Source: an uncultured Clostridia bacterium
GTDB taxonomy: Bacteria; Bacillota; Clostridia; Oscillospirales; Acutalibacteraceae
DNA: 64,000 bases
Direction: 5' to 3'
NCBI GenBank assembly: GCA_944384835.1
Contig: CALWUU010000005.1
Coordinates: forward strand, 27,817-91,816
Below the pieces are notes generated by a model. That model saw only the letters and a list, made by a program, of their open reading frames with translations, searched no databases and was not told the DNA's origin. Shown here in pieces: positions 8,608-17,610 of the stretch. The position numbers and the translations under genes are program-made. The first letter of the stretch is position 1; every line of letters starts with the position of its first letter.

Positions 8608-9203
8608 AAAATCCAAAAGAAAATATCAAAGAACTGAAAAGAAATTTACGGCTAAAATACCGCAATATCAGAGAAACTATGCCTCCTGCAAAAAAGGGAA
8701 AGATGGACGCTCGTATTCGCAGGCATTTATTTGATTTGCCGGAATATCATGAAGAGGATACTGTTTTCGTTTATATCAGTAAATCCATAGAAGTAGATAC
8801 GTTTTCCATTGTAAAAAGAGCGTTGGCTGACGGAAAACAAGTTGCTTCCCCAAGATGTGTACCGGGTACATTTGAAATGGAATTCTATTATATTCGGTCT
8901 TTGGACGATTTAGAGAAGGGAACGTTTGGCGTTTTAGAACCAAAACAGGAGCAATGTAAACTGGTTACGGATTTATCACATGGGTTTTGTATTGTGCCGG
9001 GACTTTGCTTTGATGCAAAGGGATACCGTTTGGGTTACGGTAAAGGATACTATGACCGATTTTTATCAGAATTTAAGGGAGTAACAGTAGGAATTTGTTA
9101 TACCAGCTGTGTGCAATATGGATTACCTCACGGATATTTTGACCGTCCGGTAGATATTCTGGTAACCGAAAATTATATTCGCAGAACTGAGAAAAAACAG
9201 TAA
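8598..9203 (+). CDS. 5-formyltetrahydrofolate cyclo-ligase
   Basis: A 201-residue enzyme that converts 5-formyl-THF to 5,10-methenyl-THF with ATP. The family signature GYRLGYGKGYYDRFLSEF is near residue 143, and the N-terminal K-rich helix carries the ATP-contact lysine and arginine. GAGGAAG lies upstream inside the DJ-1 gene. Its folate product connects functionally to thyX four genes upstream, which consumes methylene-THF. Confidence 0.93.
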   Translation: MYVKNPKENIKELKRNLRLKYRNIRETMPPAKKGKMDARIRRHLFDLPEYHEEDTVFVYISKSIEVDTFSIVKRALADGKQVASPRCVPGTFEMEFYYIRSLDDLEKGTFGVLEPKQEQCKLVTDLSHGFCIVPGLCFDAKGYRLGYGKGYYDRFLSEFKGVTVGICYTSCVQYGLPHGYFDRPVDILVTENYIRRTEKKQ

Positions 9204-9215
9204 AGGAGGAATATT

Positions 9216-10604
9216 ATGCGTGATGAACAAAATCCAAATCAAGATGAACATAACATTCCTGACCCAAATCAGCAGAACGGTTCTTTGGAAGAAAGCTTAA
9301 GAGAGTATCAAGAAAGAAAACGTCAGGAGTTTCATTTGAATATTTCCGGATTAGATGATATTGATGACGACTCTCCTGAAATATACTCTAAAAAGTCAGA
9401 GTATGATGTGGAACCGCATATAGTGGAAAATATTGAAAGTCACAGTCATAATACTCCGAAACAGGAACCTCAAGTGCCACAGCAAAATCAAAAAGAACAA
9501 AAACTGACAAAAGAGCAGAAAAAGAAATTAAAAAAACGTGACAAAAAAAATAAACGTATTTTTTTCTGGATGTGGATTGTTATGATTGCGGTTGTTAGTT
9601 TTAGTATTGCTCGTTTTGCTATGGTAAATATCAACGACATGCTTGCTGTTGGTCGAGATGATTCTGTCGTTCAAATCCAAATACCCAAAAATGCTACAGG
9701 TGAAGAAGTAGGTAACATATTGGTAGAAAGCGGTATTATTGAGAAACCAAGCTTTTTTGCTTTATATTCCCAAGTAACAAAATCTGAAGGACATTATCAA
9801 TACGGTACGTATGAAATTAAAAAGAATATGGACTACGAAGCTATTATTACCCATATTCAGTCTAATGCAAACCGTTTGGACGATGAAACAACTCAGATAA
9901 CCATTACAGAAGGAATGAGTGTACGTCAAATTGCACAGCTATTGGAAGAAAATAATATTTGTACAGTAGATGAAATTCTGGAAGCTGCAAACGATTCAGA
10001 GTATTTTGACATTTATTCTGCAATTAATTCAATTACCAATGATGAAGAACGCTACTATCTGTTGGAAGGATATTTATTCCCGGATACCTACGATTTCTAT
10101 ACGGGAGAAAATCCAATCGATGCATTAAGCAAATTGTTAAATAACTATAAAGATAAAATTACCCAAGAGATGAAAGATAAAGCTGCGTCCATGAATATGA
10201 CAATGGATCAAGTTATCACATTGGCATCTATGATCCAGGCGGAAGCCGCAAATGTTGACGATATGTATAATATTTCTTCTATCTTCCATAATCGTTTGAG
10301 AGACGGAGCGGAAAAAGGTGTTGCTACTTTGGACTCTGACCCAACGGTATGGTATCCATATCACTCCAGAGAAGAGGTTCCTGCTGATCAGGTAGACAGC
10401 TTTGTAAGCAGATATAATACTTATGAGGTGCAAGGTTTGCCGCCGGGACCAATTTGCAATCCGGGTCTGGATGCAATTAATGCAGCATTAAATCCGAACA
10501 CAACGGATTACTACTATTTCTGCCATAAAGATGGTCAAGCATATTACTCTCAAACTTTAGAAGAACATCAGCAGAAATTGCAAGAACTTGGTCTTTCAGA
10601 ATAA
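9216..10604 (+). CDS. mltG: Endolytic transglycosylase MltG (YceG-like)
   Basis: A 462-residue membrane-anchored enzyme that cleaves nascent glycan strands and sets their length. The N-terminal ~115 residues are charged and cytoplasmic, one transmembrane helix covers about residues 115-137, then a LysM-like region and the YceG domain follow. The catalytic Glu is in SMIQAEAANVDDM near residue 342, and GLPPGPICNPG is the conserved C-terminal motif. RBS AAAGGAGG. In Bacillus the mltG homologue yrrL is also close to U32 genes, as here. Confidence 0.93.
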   Translation: MRDEQNPNQDEHNIPDPNQQNGSLEESLREYQERKRQEFHLNISGLDDIDDDSPEIYSKKSEYDVEPHIVENIESHSHNTPKQEPQVPQQNQKEQKLTKEQKKKLKKRDKKNKRIFFWMWIVMIAVVSFSIARFAMVNINDMLAVGRDDSVVQIQIPKNATGEEVGNILVESGIIEKPSFFALYSQVTKSEGHYQYGTYEIKKNMDYEAIITHIQSNANRLDDETTQITITEGMSVRQIAQLLEENNICTVDEILEAANDSEYFDIYSAINSITNDEERYYLLEGYLFPDTYDFYTGENPIDALSKLLNNYKDKITQEMKDKAASMNMTMDQVITLASMIQAEAANVDDMYNISSIFHNRLRDGAEKGVATLDSDPTVWYPYHSREEVPADQVDSFVSRYNTYEVQGLPPGPICNPGLDAINAALNPNTTDYYYFCHKDGQAYYSQTLEEHQQKLQELGLSE

Positions 10605-10616
10605 AGGAGAATCATA

Positions 10617-11852
10617 TTGGCTTACGAGAGAAGAAAACCAAAAGTAGAATTACTTTCTCCTGCAGGTGACATGGAGTGCCTGAATATGGCTTTAATGTAT
10701 GGTGCGGACGCCATATATTTAGCCGGACAGGAGTTTGGTATGAGAACTGCTTCTGCTAATTTTTCAAATGAGCAATTGGAGAAAGCAGTGCAAAAAGCAC
10801 ATGAGAAAAATGTGCCTGTATTTTTAACATGTAATACGCTGCCTCATAATGATGAATTGGATCGACTGCCGTCTTTTTTAGAAGCTGCGCAGGCTGCCGG
10901 AGTAGATGCCATTATTGTTGCCGATTTGGGCGTGATGAATTTGGTAAAACAATATGCGCCTAAAGTGGAAATCCATATTTCTACCCAAGCAGGTATTGTA
11001 AACTATGCTATGGCAAACGCTTTGTATGATATGGGAGCAAAACGTATTGTGCTGGCAAGAGAGTTATCTTTAGATGATATTGCGCAGATACGGGCAAAAA
11101 TACCGGCGGATTTAGAAATAGAAACATTTGTGCACGGGGCTATGTGCATGTCGTTTTCAGGCCGCTGCTTGTTATCCGCATATTTAAATAATCGTGATGC
11201 TAACAGAGGGGATTGTTCACAGCCTTGCCGTTGGGAGTATGCTCTGGTGGAGAAAAAACGTCCAAACGAATATATGGATATTACGGAAGATAAACATGGT
11301 TCCTATATTTTTAATTCTCGTGATATGTGTATGATTGAACACATCCCGGAATTGGTAAAAGCTGGTGTATCCAGTATTAAAATCGAAGGCAGAGCAAAAT
11401 CGTCTTATTATGTTGCCGTTACGACCAATGCGTACCGCCATGCACTTGACGCGTATTTTGAGCATCCAAATCAGCCTCTTTCTCCTTGGATTGTGGAGGA
11501 ATTGGATAAAATCAGTCATCGTGAATACAGCACAGGCTTTTACTTTGGTCATGAACCGGGGCAAGTATATCATACGGGTGGTTATGTGCGCCATTATGAC
11601 GTAATCGCAATTTGTGAAGGCTGGGAAAATGGAATCTTAAAATTGTCACAGCGGAACCGGTTTTTCCAAGGTGACACAGCAGATGTTCTGGAGCCGGGAG
11701 AGCAGCCGTTTGATATTTGTTTAGATGAGATTTATGATGAAAACATGAATCCGATTGAATCTGCTCCACACGCAACGATGACGGTATTTGCAAAATGTGA
11801 ACGCCCCGTCAAGCCGGGCGCTATTTTAAGAAAAGCCAGAATCAGTGAGTGA
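10617..11852 (+). CDS. Peptidase U32 family protein (tRNA/rRNA hydroxylation type)
   Basis: A 411-residue protein starting with TTG at 10617 behind AAGGAGA. The U32 signature lies in HGAMCMSFSGRCLLS (residue ~172) and the following DCSQPCRWEY, giving the cysteines that bind an iron-sulfur cluster in RlhA/TrhP. Recent family knowledge assigns TrhP-type members to 5-hydroxyuridine formation in tRNA rather than proteolysis. Position directly behind mltG matches Bacillus yrrO (trhP2). Prephenate-dependent tRNA hydroxylation is the best guess. Confidence 0.87.
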   Translation: MAYERRKPKVELLSPAGDMECLNMALMYGADAIYLAGQEFGMRTASANFSNEQLEKAVQKAHEKNVPVFLTCNTLPHNDELDRLPSFLEAAQAAGVDAIIVADLGVMNLVKQYAPKVEIHISTQAGIVNYAMANALYDMGAKRIVLARELSLDDIAQIRAKIPADLEIETFVHGAMCMSFSGRCLLSAYLNNRDANRGDCSQPCRWEYALVEKKRPNEYMDITEDKHGSYIFNSRDMCMIEHIPELVKAGVSSIKIEGRAKSSYYVAVTTNAYRHALDAYFEHPNQPLSPWIVEELDKISHREYSTGFYFGHEPGQVYHTGGYVRHYDVIAICEGWENGILKLSQRNRFFQGDTADVLEPGEQPFDICLDEIYDENMNPIESAPHATMTVFAKCERPVKPGAILRKARISE

Positions 11853-11855
11853 AAC

Positions 11856-11903
11856 AATTCCGAAATTTCTAATATGGTACTAAAAGGAGATTCGGAATTT
11901 TTC
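11856..11903 (+). terminator. Possible terminator after the U32 gene
   Basis: Arms AATTCCGAA and TTCGGAATT separated by about 29 bases, followed by TTTC. The large loop makes it weaker than the other terminators here. Confidence 0.45.
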
Positions 11904-11933
11904 AATATATTTTACAATGAAGGAGAAGATAGT

Positions 11934-12563
11934 ATGAAAAAAGAAAAAATAATTGGCGGGGCGCTCAGCTGCCTCATATTGTGTGGGGTGTTGGTAGGAT
12001 GTTCCAGTAACAGTACCTCGTCCGGAAACAATGCGAATGAGGCATCTACTTCTACTGTGTCAACAGCTGCCGTGCCATACGAAAAAGGTACGATTACAGA
12101 AACAGAGTTTACCAGCGAGTGGATGGGGTTGAAGTATACCTTGCCGGATAATATGGTTATGATGACGGAAGATGTTTTGGAGTCACAGTCTGTTTCAGGT
12201 AAAGTTCAAATGGAAATGCAAGCGATGATGAATGATGCTTCAGGTGACAATATTGTAGTTTTGACTGAAGATTTATCTTCATTATCTTCTATTGATGAAG
12301 AAAGCTATATCGAGCTTTCAAAACCACAGATAGAAAGTTTATCAGACAATATTACTTTTGATGAAGTGGGAAAACGCACTATTGCAGGAGAAGAATTTTA
12401 CGAATTACCTTATCATTTGTCCATGGAGATAGATGGTGTGAATGTGACCATGAATCAAACCTTCTTTTGCAAAAAAAAGGATGACAGAATGATTTGTATG
12501 ACTTTAACGAATTCCGGTGAAGATACTGTTAGCTATTTGTTATCCGGTTTTTCAAAAATCTAA
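11934..12563 (+). CDS. Lipoprotein of unknown function, paralogue A
   Basis: A 209-residue protein with a lipoprotein signal peptide: positive start, hydrophobic stretch, and lipobox LVGC with Cys at 23. After a Ser/Asn/Thr linker a single domain of about 160 residues begins with TITETEFTSEWMGLKYTLPD. The paralogue 340 bp downstream shares this domain. RBS AAGGAG. I know no function for the domain; it should sit on the outer face of the cytoplasmic membrane. An upstream in-frame ATG at 11874 would bury the signal peptide and is rejected. Confidence 0.88.
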   Translation: MKKEKIIGGALSCLILCGVLVGCSSNSTSSGNNANEASTSTVSTAAVPYEKGTITETEFTSEWMGLKYTLPDNMVMMTEDVLESQSVSGKVQMEMQAMMNDASGDNIVVLTEDLSSLSSIDEESYIELSKPQIESLSDNITFDEVGKRTIAGEEFYELPYHLSMEIDGVNVTMNQTFFCKKKDDRMICMTLTNSGEDTVSYLLSGFSKI

Positions 12564-12586
12564 AGGCTCTATTCGCAGAACCTAAT

Positions 12587-12624
12587 AGTGGGCAGTCTTA
12601 AAAAAGACTGCCCACTATTTTTTC
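12587..12624 (+). terminator. Terminator after lipoprotein A
   Basis: Twelve-base stem GTGGGCAGTCTT / AAGACTGCCCAC with an AAAA loop, then TATTTTTT. Confidence 0.93.
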
Positions 12625-12678
12625 TATTCTGTTTTTCAGGAAAACATTTTGTATTTTCTTTTCAGAGAAGCTGCTGCA

Positions 12679-12707
12679 TTGACATTTTTATGTGTGCGTT
12701 ATATTAT
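12679..12707 (+). promoter_or_regulatory. Promoter upstream of lipoprotein B
   Basis: TTGACA (12679-12684), 17-bp spacer, TATTAT (12702-12707). The spacer and flanks closely resemble the alaS promoter at 13602 (ATTGAC..TTTATGTGT..TTATATTAT..AAACAA). The lipoprotein start is 200 bp downstream, leaving a long leader. Confidence 0.7.
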
Positions 12708-12744
12708 TATAAACAAGATATTTATATGATATGATAGTGAAACC

Positions 12745-12800
12745 TCTATTTTATGCAATAGAATCATAGTGGTACCGCATTATAATTTTACAAAATTACA
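12745..12800 (+). promoter_or_regulatory. Possible decayed T-box leader
   Basis: Contains AGTGGTACCGC at 12768-12778, close to the T-box antiterminator bulge consensus GGTGGTACCGCG. No GC-rich terminator with a T run follows; instead there is TAATTTTACAAAATTA. With the alaS-like promoter just upstream this looks like a duplicated, degraded copy of the alaS T-box region. It could also be chance. Confidence 0.4.
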
Positions 12801-12906
12801 TTTGTATGTATAAATTTCGTTCAGTGTTAGGGGTACAGTTAAGATTTTTCATCATTCTATGCGAAAGTTTTAGTGGTTTTAGCTACGTTAGAAAAGAGGA
12901 AGAAAC

Positions 12907-13500
12907 ATGAAAACAAGAAAAATAATTGGTGGGGTATTAGGTTGTCTCATGCTATGCGGATTGCTGGTAGGATGTTCCGGTAATAACTCTAATTCCAGCT
13001 ATCAAAAAGGTACTGTTACGGAAAGTGAATTTACCAGTGAATGGATGGGAATCAAATATACACTACCAGATGATATGACAATGATTTCTGCCGAAACGCT
13101 TGCTTCAGGTTCCAAAGATAATATCCAAATGGAAATGCAGGCGTATAAGAAGGATGATACAACGGAAAATATTGGAATGTTAACAGAAGATATATCAAAA
13201 GATACTTCTCTTGACGAAGAAGGTTATGTAGAGCTTGCAAAAACACAGATGGAAAAGGCGATACCGGGCATCACATTTGGTGAAGCAAGCAAGCGGACTA
13301 TTGCAGGTCAAGAATTTTATGAATTGCCATATAGCTATACAAAGGACACTGACGGAAATCAGACAACGATTACTCAAACATTTTTATGCAGAAAAATAGA
13401 AGACAGAATGGTTTGTATCACTTTGACTTATACCAATACAGATGCAATAGACCATTTATTATCAGGATTTTCTGAATTAAATGTGACTAGCTCTCAGTGA
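12907..13500 (+). CDS. Lipoprotein of unknown function, paralogue B
   Basis: A 197-residue paralogue of the lipoprotein at 11934. It has the same signal (MKTRKIIGG.., lipobox LVGC, Cys 23) and domain (TVTESEFTSEWMGIKYTLPD). The Ser/Thr linker is shorter. The end of both proteins, with LLSGFS, is conserved. RBS AGAGGAAG. The two genes are tandem duplicates, each with its own terminator. Confidence 0.88.
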   Translation: MKTRKIIGGVLGCLMLCGLLVGCSGNNSNSSYQKGTVTESEFTSEWMGIKYTLPDDMTMISAETLASGSKDNIQMEMQAYKKDDTTENIGMLTEDISKDTSLDEEGYVELAKTQMEKAIPGITFGEASKRTIAGQEFYELPYSYTKDTDGNQTTITQTFLCRKIEDRMVCITLTYTNTDAIDHLLSGFSELNVTSSQ

Positions 13501-13506
13501 TTGATG

Positions 13507-13543
13507 AAACGGCAGCCTTTTTACAGGCTGCCGTTTATTTTTA
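13507..13543 (+). terminator. Terminator after lipoprotein B
   Basis: Stem AAACGGCAGCC / GGCTGCCGTTT followed by ATTTTTA. Confidence 0.9.
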
Positions 13544-13601
13544 CTTATTGTACTTTTAAGAGATTGTTATTATATTTCATTGTAAAGAGAAGGAAGTTAC
13601 A

Positions 13602-13630
13602 TTGACTTTTTTTATGTGTTATATTATAAT
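13602..13630 (+). promoter_or_regulatory. alaS promoter
   Basis: TTGACT (13602-13607), 17-bp spacer, TATAAT (13625-13630), directly upstream of the T-box leader. Confidence 0.87.
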
Positions 13631-13639
13631 AAACAAAAT

Positions 13640-13903
13640 ATTAACAGTGTATAGAAACAAAAGCCATATGTAATGTTACAACAGAGAGGAAGCTGAAATT
13701 CCAATGATGAATTTTGCTGAAAGGCGACCGTAACCAGTTTACTGTGGCAAGCCGGTTTCTTGCCCTTTTGGCAGCGCTCTGCAGTGATGAGCCGCAGCGT
13801 TTTCCGCGTTAAGGAATTGAAAGTGGCGTTAAAAAACGCAATTTGGGTGGTACCACGGACTTTTCCGTCCCATTTTGGTGGGGGAAGTCCGTTTTTTTAT
13901 GGC
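13640..13903 (+). promoter_or_regulatory. T-box riboswitch leader of alaS
   Basis: The antiterminator element GGGTGGTACCACG is at 13845-13857. It overlaps an intrinsic terminator at 13855-13898, with an 11-bp stem CGGACTTTTCC / GGGGAAGTCCG and seven T. Known mechanism: uncharged tRNA-Ala binds the specifier loop and the T-box bulge and stabilises the antiterminator, so alaS is read through when alanine is short. GCT around 13718 is a candidate Ala specifier codon, which I could not confirm by folding. Confidence 0.92.
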
Positions 13904-13953
13904 TAAAATCTTATTTATTATATTTTGCTAAAAAGCAGAGAGAGGTTATTTGT

Positions 13954-16587
13954 ATGGAATGGACAGGCTTAAATGAATTAAGAGAACGTTTTTTATCTTA
14001 TTTTGAATCAAAAGGACATTTGCGTTTACCCAGTTTTTCATTAATCCCAAAAGACGATAACAGTTTGTTATTGATTAACTCCGGTATGGCTCCAATGAAA
14101 AAATATTTTACAGGGGAAGTAACTCCGCCTTCCAAGCGTGTGACTACTTGCCAAAAATGTATTCGTACTCCGGATATCGAGCGTGTAGGTATTACGGCAC
14201 GCCACGGTACTTTTTTTGAAATGCTGGGCAACTTTTCATTTGGTGATTATTTTAAACATGAAATTACAAAATGGGCTTGGGATTTTGTAATTAATGATTT
14301 AAAACTGCCGGAAGACCGCGTGTGGGTTACCATTTACAAAGACGATGATGAAACATTCGATATTTGGACCAAAGAAGTTGGAGTATCCGCAGACCACATT
14401 GTGCGCTTAGGAAAAGAAGACAACTTCTGGGAGCATGGCGCAGGTCCATGCGGTCCTTGTTCCGAATTATATTTTGACCGCGGCGAGCAATACAGCTGCG
14501 GTTCTCCGACTTGCGGTGTTGGTTGTGAATGCGACCGCTATGTAGAGTTTTGGAACCTCGTATTTACACAGTTTGAAAATGACGGAAACGGAAACTATAC
14601 GCCGCTGGAACATCCAAATATTGATACAGGTATGGGACTGGAACGTTTGGCTTGTATTATGCAGGAAGTAGATAATCTGTTCCTTGTCGATACTGTACAG
14701 AATATTATGAAACATGTAAGCAAAATAGCAGGCGTACAATATGGGGACAGCGAGAAAACAGATATCTCTTTGCGTGTGATTACAGACCATATCCGAAGCA
14801 CGACTTTTATGATTGGAGACGGGGTTATGCCGTCCAATGAGGGACGCGGCTATGTATTGCGCCGTTTGCTTCGCCGTGCTGCACGTCACGGACGCTTGTT
14901 GGGTATACATGATACGTTCCTTGCCAAAGTGGCAGAAACCGTAATTGATGAAAATAAGCAAGCGTATCCTGAATTAGATGAAAAACGCGCTATGATTACA
15001 AAGCTGATTCGTGTAGAAGAAGAAAGCTTTGCAAAGACCATTGACCAAGGCTTGCAAATTTTAGAAAAATTGATTGACCATGCGGAAAATAATTTGTTAT
15101 CCGGTGAAGATGCGTTCCGTTTAAATGATACCTACGGTTTCCCCATTGACTTAACCAAAGAAATATTGGCAGAACGCGGTATGGCAGTAGCGGAAGATAT
15201 TTTTTATCGTTTGATGAAAGAGCAAAAAGAACGTGCCCGTGCTGCAAGAAAAAATGCTGGTGCCGATGCATGGGCCGGTGAAGAAGATATTCTTGAGGAT
15301 TTGTCCGAAACCATTTTTGTGGGCTACCAAACGTTAGAGACAACCGCAAAAGTGTTGGCTATCGTGAAAAATGGAGAACGCGTTTCTTCTGCCAAAGAAG
15401 GCGACCAAGTCATTGTAATATTGGATCAAACTCCGTTTTATGCGGAAGGCGGCGGACAAGTAGGGGATACGGGTATTCTGAAAAACAGCGGTGCGTTGGT
15501 GAACGTAACGGATACAACTAAAAATCAATCCAAATTGTTCCTTCACCATGCGTTTGTAGCAAAGGGAGAATTGGTTGTGGATGAAGATGTGACCGCAAGC
15601 GTTCATTCCATGCTGCGCCGTGATATTATGTGTAACCACACTGCTGCGCATTTACTGCAGGCTGCGCTGCGTAATGTTTTGGGTGACCACGTGGAGCAAG
15701 CGGGACAAATGGTGAATGACAAAGAAGTAAGATTTGACTTTACCCATTTTTCAGCATTGACACAGGAAGAAATTGTAAAAGTAGAACAAGAAGTGAACAT
15801 GATTATCAGACGCGCAATTGACGTAGAATGCAGGGAAATGCCAATTGAAGAAGCGAAAAAGTTAGGCGCAATGGCATTGTTTGGTGAAAAATACGGAGAC
15901 ATTGTACGTGTCGTTTCCGTTGATGATTATTCCAGAGAATTTTGCGGAGGTACGCATGTAAATAATACTTCCAAAATCGGATTATTCAAAATCGTTTCGG
16001 AAAGCTCCGTCGCAGCCGGTGTACGCCGTATTGAAGCGGTAACGGGACAAGGGGTTATGAACTTGTTAAACAGCTCTCTTGCATCCATCCAGCAGGCTGC
16101 AGATATATTAAAATTGAATAATCCTCACGATTTGGTGAAAAAATCCGAACAGCTTATGGCTGAGATCAAAGATAAAGACAGAATAATCGAATCCTTACAG
16201 TCAAAATTGGCTTCCATCCAAGTGGACGGCATGTTTGAAAAAGCAAAAGAAGTCAATGGCGTAACTGTAATTACTGCTCTGTTTTCCGGCACTAGCAGCA
16301 CAGGTTTACGAAATATGTGCGATAAAGTAAAAGAAAACAGACCTGATATTGTGGCTGTATTTGCAGGTATTGACAATGACAAAGCAACCATTGCGGCAGT
16401 AGTTGGAAAACAAGCGCTGGAAAAAGGAGCGCATGCCGGTAAAATTGTAAAGCAAGTTGCGCAAATTGCAGGCGGCAATGGCGGAGGTAAACCGGACAGT
16501 GCTATGGCAGGTGCAAAAGATTTGAATATGCTGGATGAAGCATTGGCTGCAGTTGAAAAAATAGTGGCAGAAATGGTAAAGGAATAG
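13954..16587 (+). CDS. alaS: Alanyl-tRNA synthetase
   Basis: An 877-residue class II synthetase. The N-terminal aminoacylation core starts WTGLNELRERFLSYF, with motif 2 around RHGTFFEMLGNFSFGDYF. The editing domain has HTAAHLL near residue 562, and the zinc/editing Cys-His is in CGGTH near 664. A glycine-rich GGNGGGKPDSAMAG marks the C-Ala end (~845). Length is typical. The ATG at 13954 follows AGAGAGG; an upstream frame start at 13843 lies inside the T-box. Regulated by tRNA-Ala charging. Confidence 0.97.
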   Translation: MEWTGLNELRERFLSYFESKGHLRLPSFSLIPKDDNSLLLINSGMAPMKKYFTGEVTPPSKRVTTCQKCIRTPDIERVGITARHGTFFEMLGNFSFGDYFKHEITKWAWDFVINDLKLPEDRVWVTIYKDDDETFDIWTKEVGVSADHIVRLGKEDNFWEHGAGPCGPCSELYFDRGEQYSCGSPTCGVGCECDRYVEFWNLVFTQFENDGNGNYTPLEHPNIDTGMGLERLACIMQEVDNLFLVDTVQNIMKHVSKIAGVQYGDSEKTDISLRVITDHIRSTTFMIGDGVMPSNEGRGYVLRRLLRRAARHGRLLGIHDTFLAKVAETVIDENKQAYPELDEKRAMITKLIRVEEESFAKTIDQGLQILEKLIDHAENNLLSGEDAFRLNDTYGFPIDLTKEILAERGMAVAEDIFYRLMKEQKERARAARKNAGADAWAGEEDILEDLSETIFVGYQTLETTAKVLAIVKNGERVSSAKEGDQVIVILDQTPFYAEGGGQVGDTGILKNSGALVNVTDTTKNQSKLFLHHAFVAKGELVVDEDVTASVHSMLRRDIMCNHTAAHLLQAALRNVLGDHVEQAGQMVNDKEVRFDFTHFSALTQEEIVKVEQEVNMIIRRAIDVECREMPIEEAKKLGAMALFGEKYGDIVRVVSVDDYSREFCGGTHVNNTSKIGLFKIVSESSVAAGVRRIEAVTGQGVMNLLNSSLASIQQAADILKLNNPHDLVKKSEQLMAEIKDKDRIIESLQSKLASIQVDGMFEKAKEVNGVTVITALFSGTSSTGLRNMCDKVKENRPDIVAVFAGIDNDKATIAAVVGKQALEKGAHAGKIVKQVAQIAGGNGGGKPDSAMAGAKDLNMLDEALAAVEKIVAEMVKE

Positions 16588-16610
16588 ATATTAGTTTGGA
16601 GGTAATGAAG

Positions 16611-16949
16611 ATGGATTGCATTTTTTGTAAAATTGCAAATGGAGAAATTCCCTGCAAAAAAGTGTATGAAGATGAAAATGTGATAGCCTTTCACGATCTT
16701 GACCCGCAAGCGCCTACTCATGTTTTAATTATTCCGAAAACGCATATTGGTTCTGCAATGGAAATCAATGAGGAAAATAGTGGAGTTATTGGTCATATCT
16801 ATGAGGTTGCTGCAAAAATATCAGGTGACCTTGGTCTTGAAAACGGATTTCGTATTGTGAATAACTGCGGTGAAGACGGCGGACAAACCGTACATCATAT
16901 TCATTTCCACTTACTTGGCGGCCGTTCCATGAAATGGCCTCCGGGCTGA
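16611..16949 (+). CDS. HIT family nucleotide-binding protein
   Basis: A 112-residue histidine triad protein. The triad HHIHFHLLGG lies near residue 93, and the N-terminus CIFCKIANGEIPCKKVYED is typical for HinT-like phosphoramidases that hydrolyse AMP-lysine or aminoacyl adenylates. HinT can clear aminoacyl-AMP released by synthetases, which fits its place 23 bp behind alaS. GGAGG precedes the ATG at 16611. Confidence 0.94.
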   Translation: MDCIFCKIANGEIPCKKVYEDENVIAFHDLDPQAPTHVLIIPKTHIGSAMEINEENSGVIGHIYEVAAKISGDLGLENGFRIVNNCGEDGGQTVHHIHFHLLGGRSMKWPPG

Positions 16950-16994
16950 TTGCTTATAATCAAAAAAATTTGGAAAGAAAGAGGAGTCATCGCT

Positions 16995-17531
16995 ATGGAA
17001 ACCTATCGCCTTCAAATTGGTGATTGCGTACGTCAGCTTCCAATTTGCCCGATTAACGATCATTTATCCATTGCAGGATTTGTTATGCTGGGAGATGTAG
17101 AATTAACAGAGGCTTGCGCAAAAGAACTATTGAAAATCTGTCCGGAACACGACATTATCGTAACAGCTGAGACAAAAGGAATCACGTTGGCACATGAAAT
17201 GGCTCGTATTGGCTGCGGAGATTACATTGTTGCACGAAAAGGAATCAAAGCCTATATGCAAAATCCTGTGTCAGTAGAAGTAAAATCCATTACTACTGAG
17301 GATGTCCAAAAATTATATTTGGCAAAAGCTGACTACGATAAATTAAAAGATAAGCGTGTCCTGATTGTAGACGACGTGATTAGCACGGGAGAGTCTTTGG
17401 CTGCACTTCAGAAACTGCTTTCACAATTTTCGATAAATATTGTGGGCAGCGCTGCTGTGTTGGCAGAAGGCGACGCTGCTGACCGTGACGATATTATTTT
17501 TGTACAGAAATTACCGCTATTTTTTCATTGA
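16995..17531 (+). CDS. Type I phosphoribosyltransferase (purine PRT-like)
   Basis: A 178-residue protein with the PRPP-binding motif VLIVDDVISTGES near residue 122 and an adenine-PRT-like N-terminal half. Annotated relatives are adenine phosphoribosyltransferases or purine PRT-related proteins. Substrate specificity cannot be settled from sequence: the hood region is divergent. GAGGAG precedes the ATG at 16995; an upstream in-frame ATG at 16950 is rejected for lack of an RBS. Confidence 0.82.
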   Translation: METYRLQIGDCVRQLPICPINDHLSIAGFVMLGDVELTEACAKELLKICPEHDIIVTAETKGITLAHEMARIGCGDYIVARKGIKAYMQNPVSVEVKSITTEDVQKLYLAKADYDKLKDKRVLIVDDVISTGESLAALQKLLSQFSINIVGSAAVLAEGDAADRDDIIFVQKLPLFFH

Positions 17532-17610
17532 TATTGTTCAACATAAGCGCTCTAATTCATCGCTCCGTGAATCATTTGCTTTCATAGCGACAGAATTGGG
17601 GGAAAATAAG

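Noticed and set aside
16125..16721. Long antisense ORF in alaS
   Set aside because: It is the shadow of the alaS coding strand, with Ser/Ile-rich composition and no family match.
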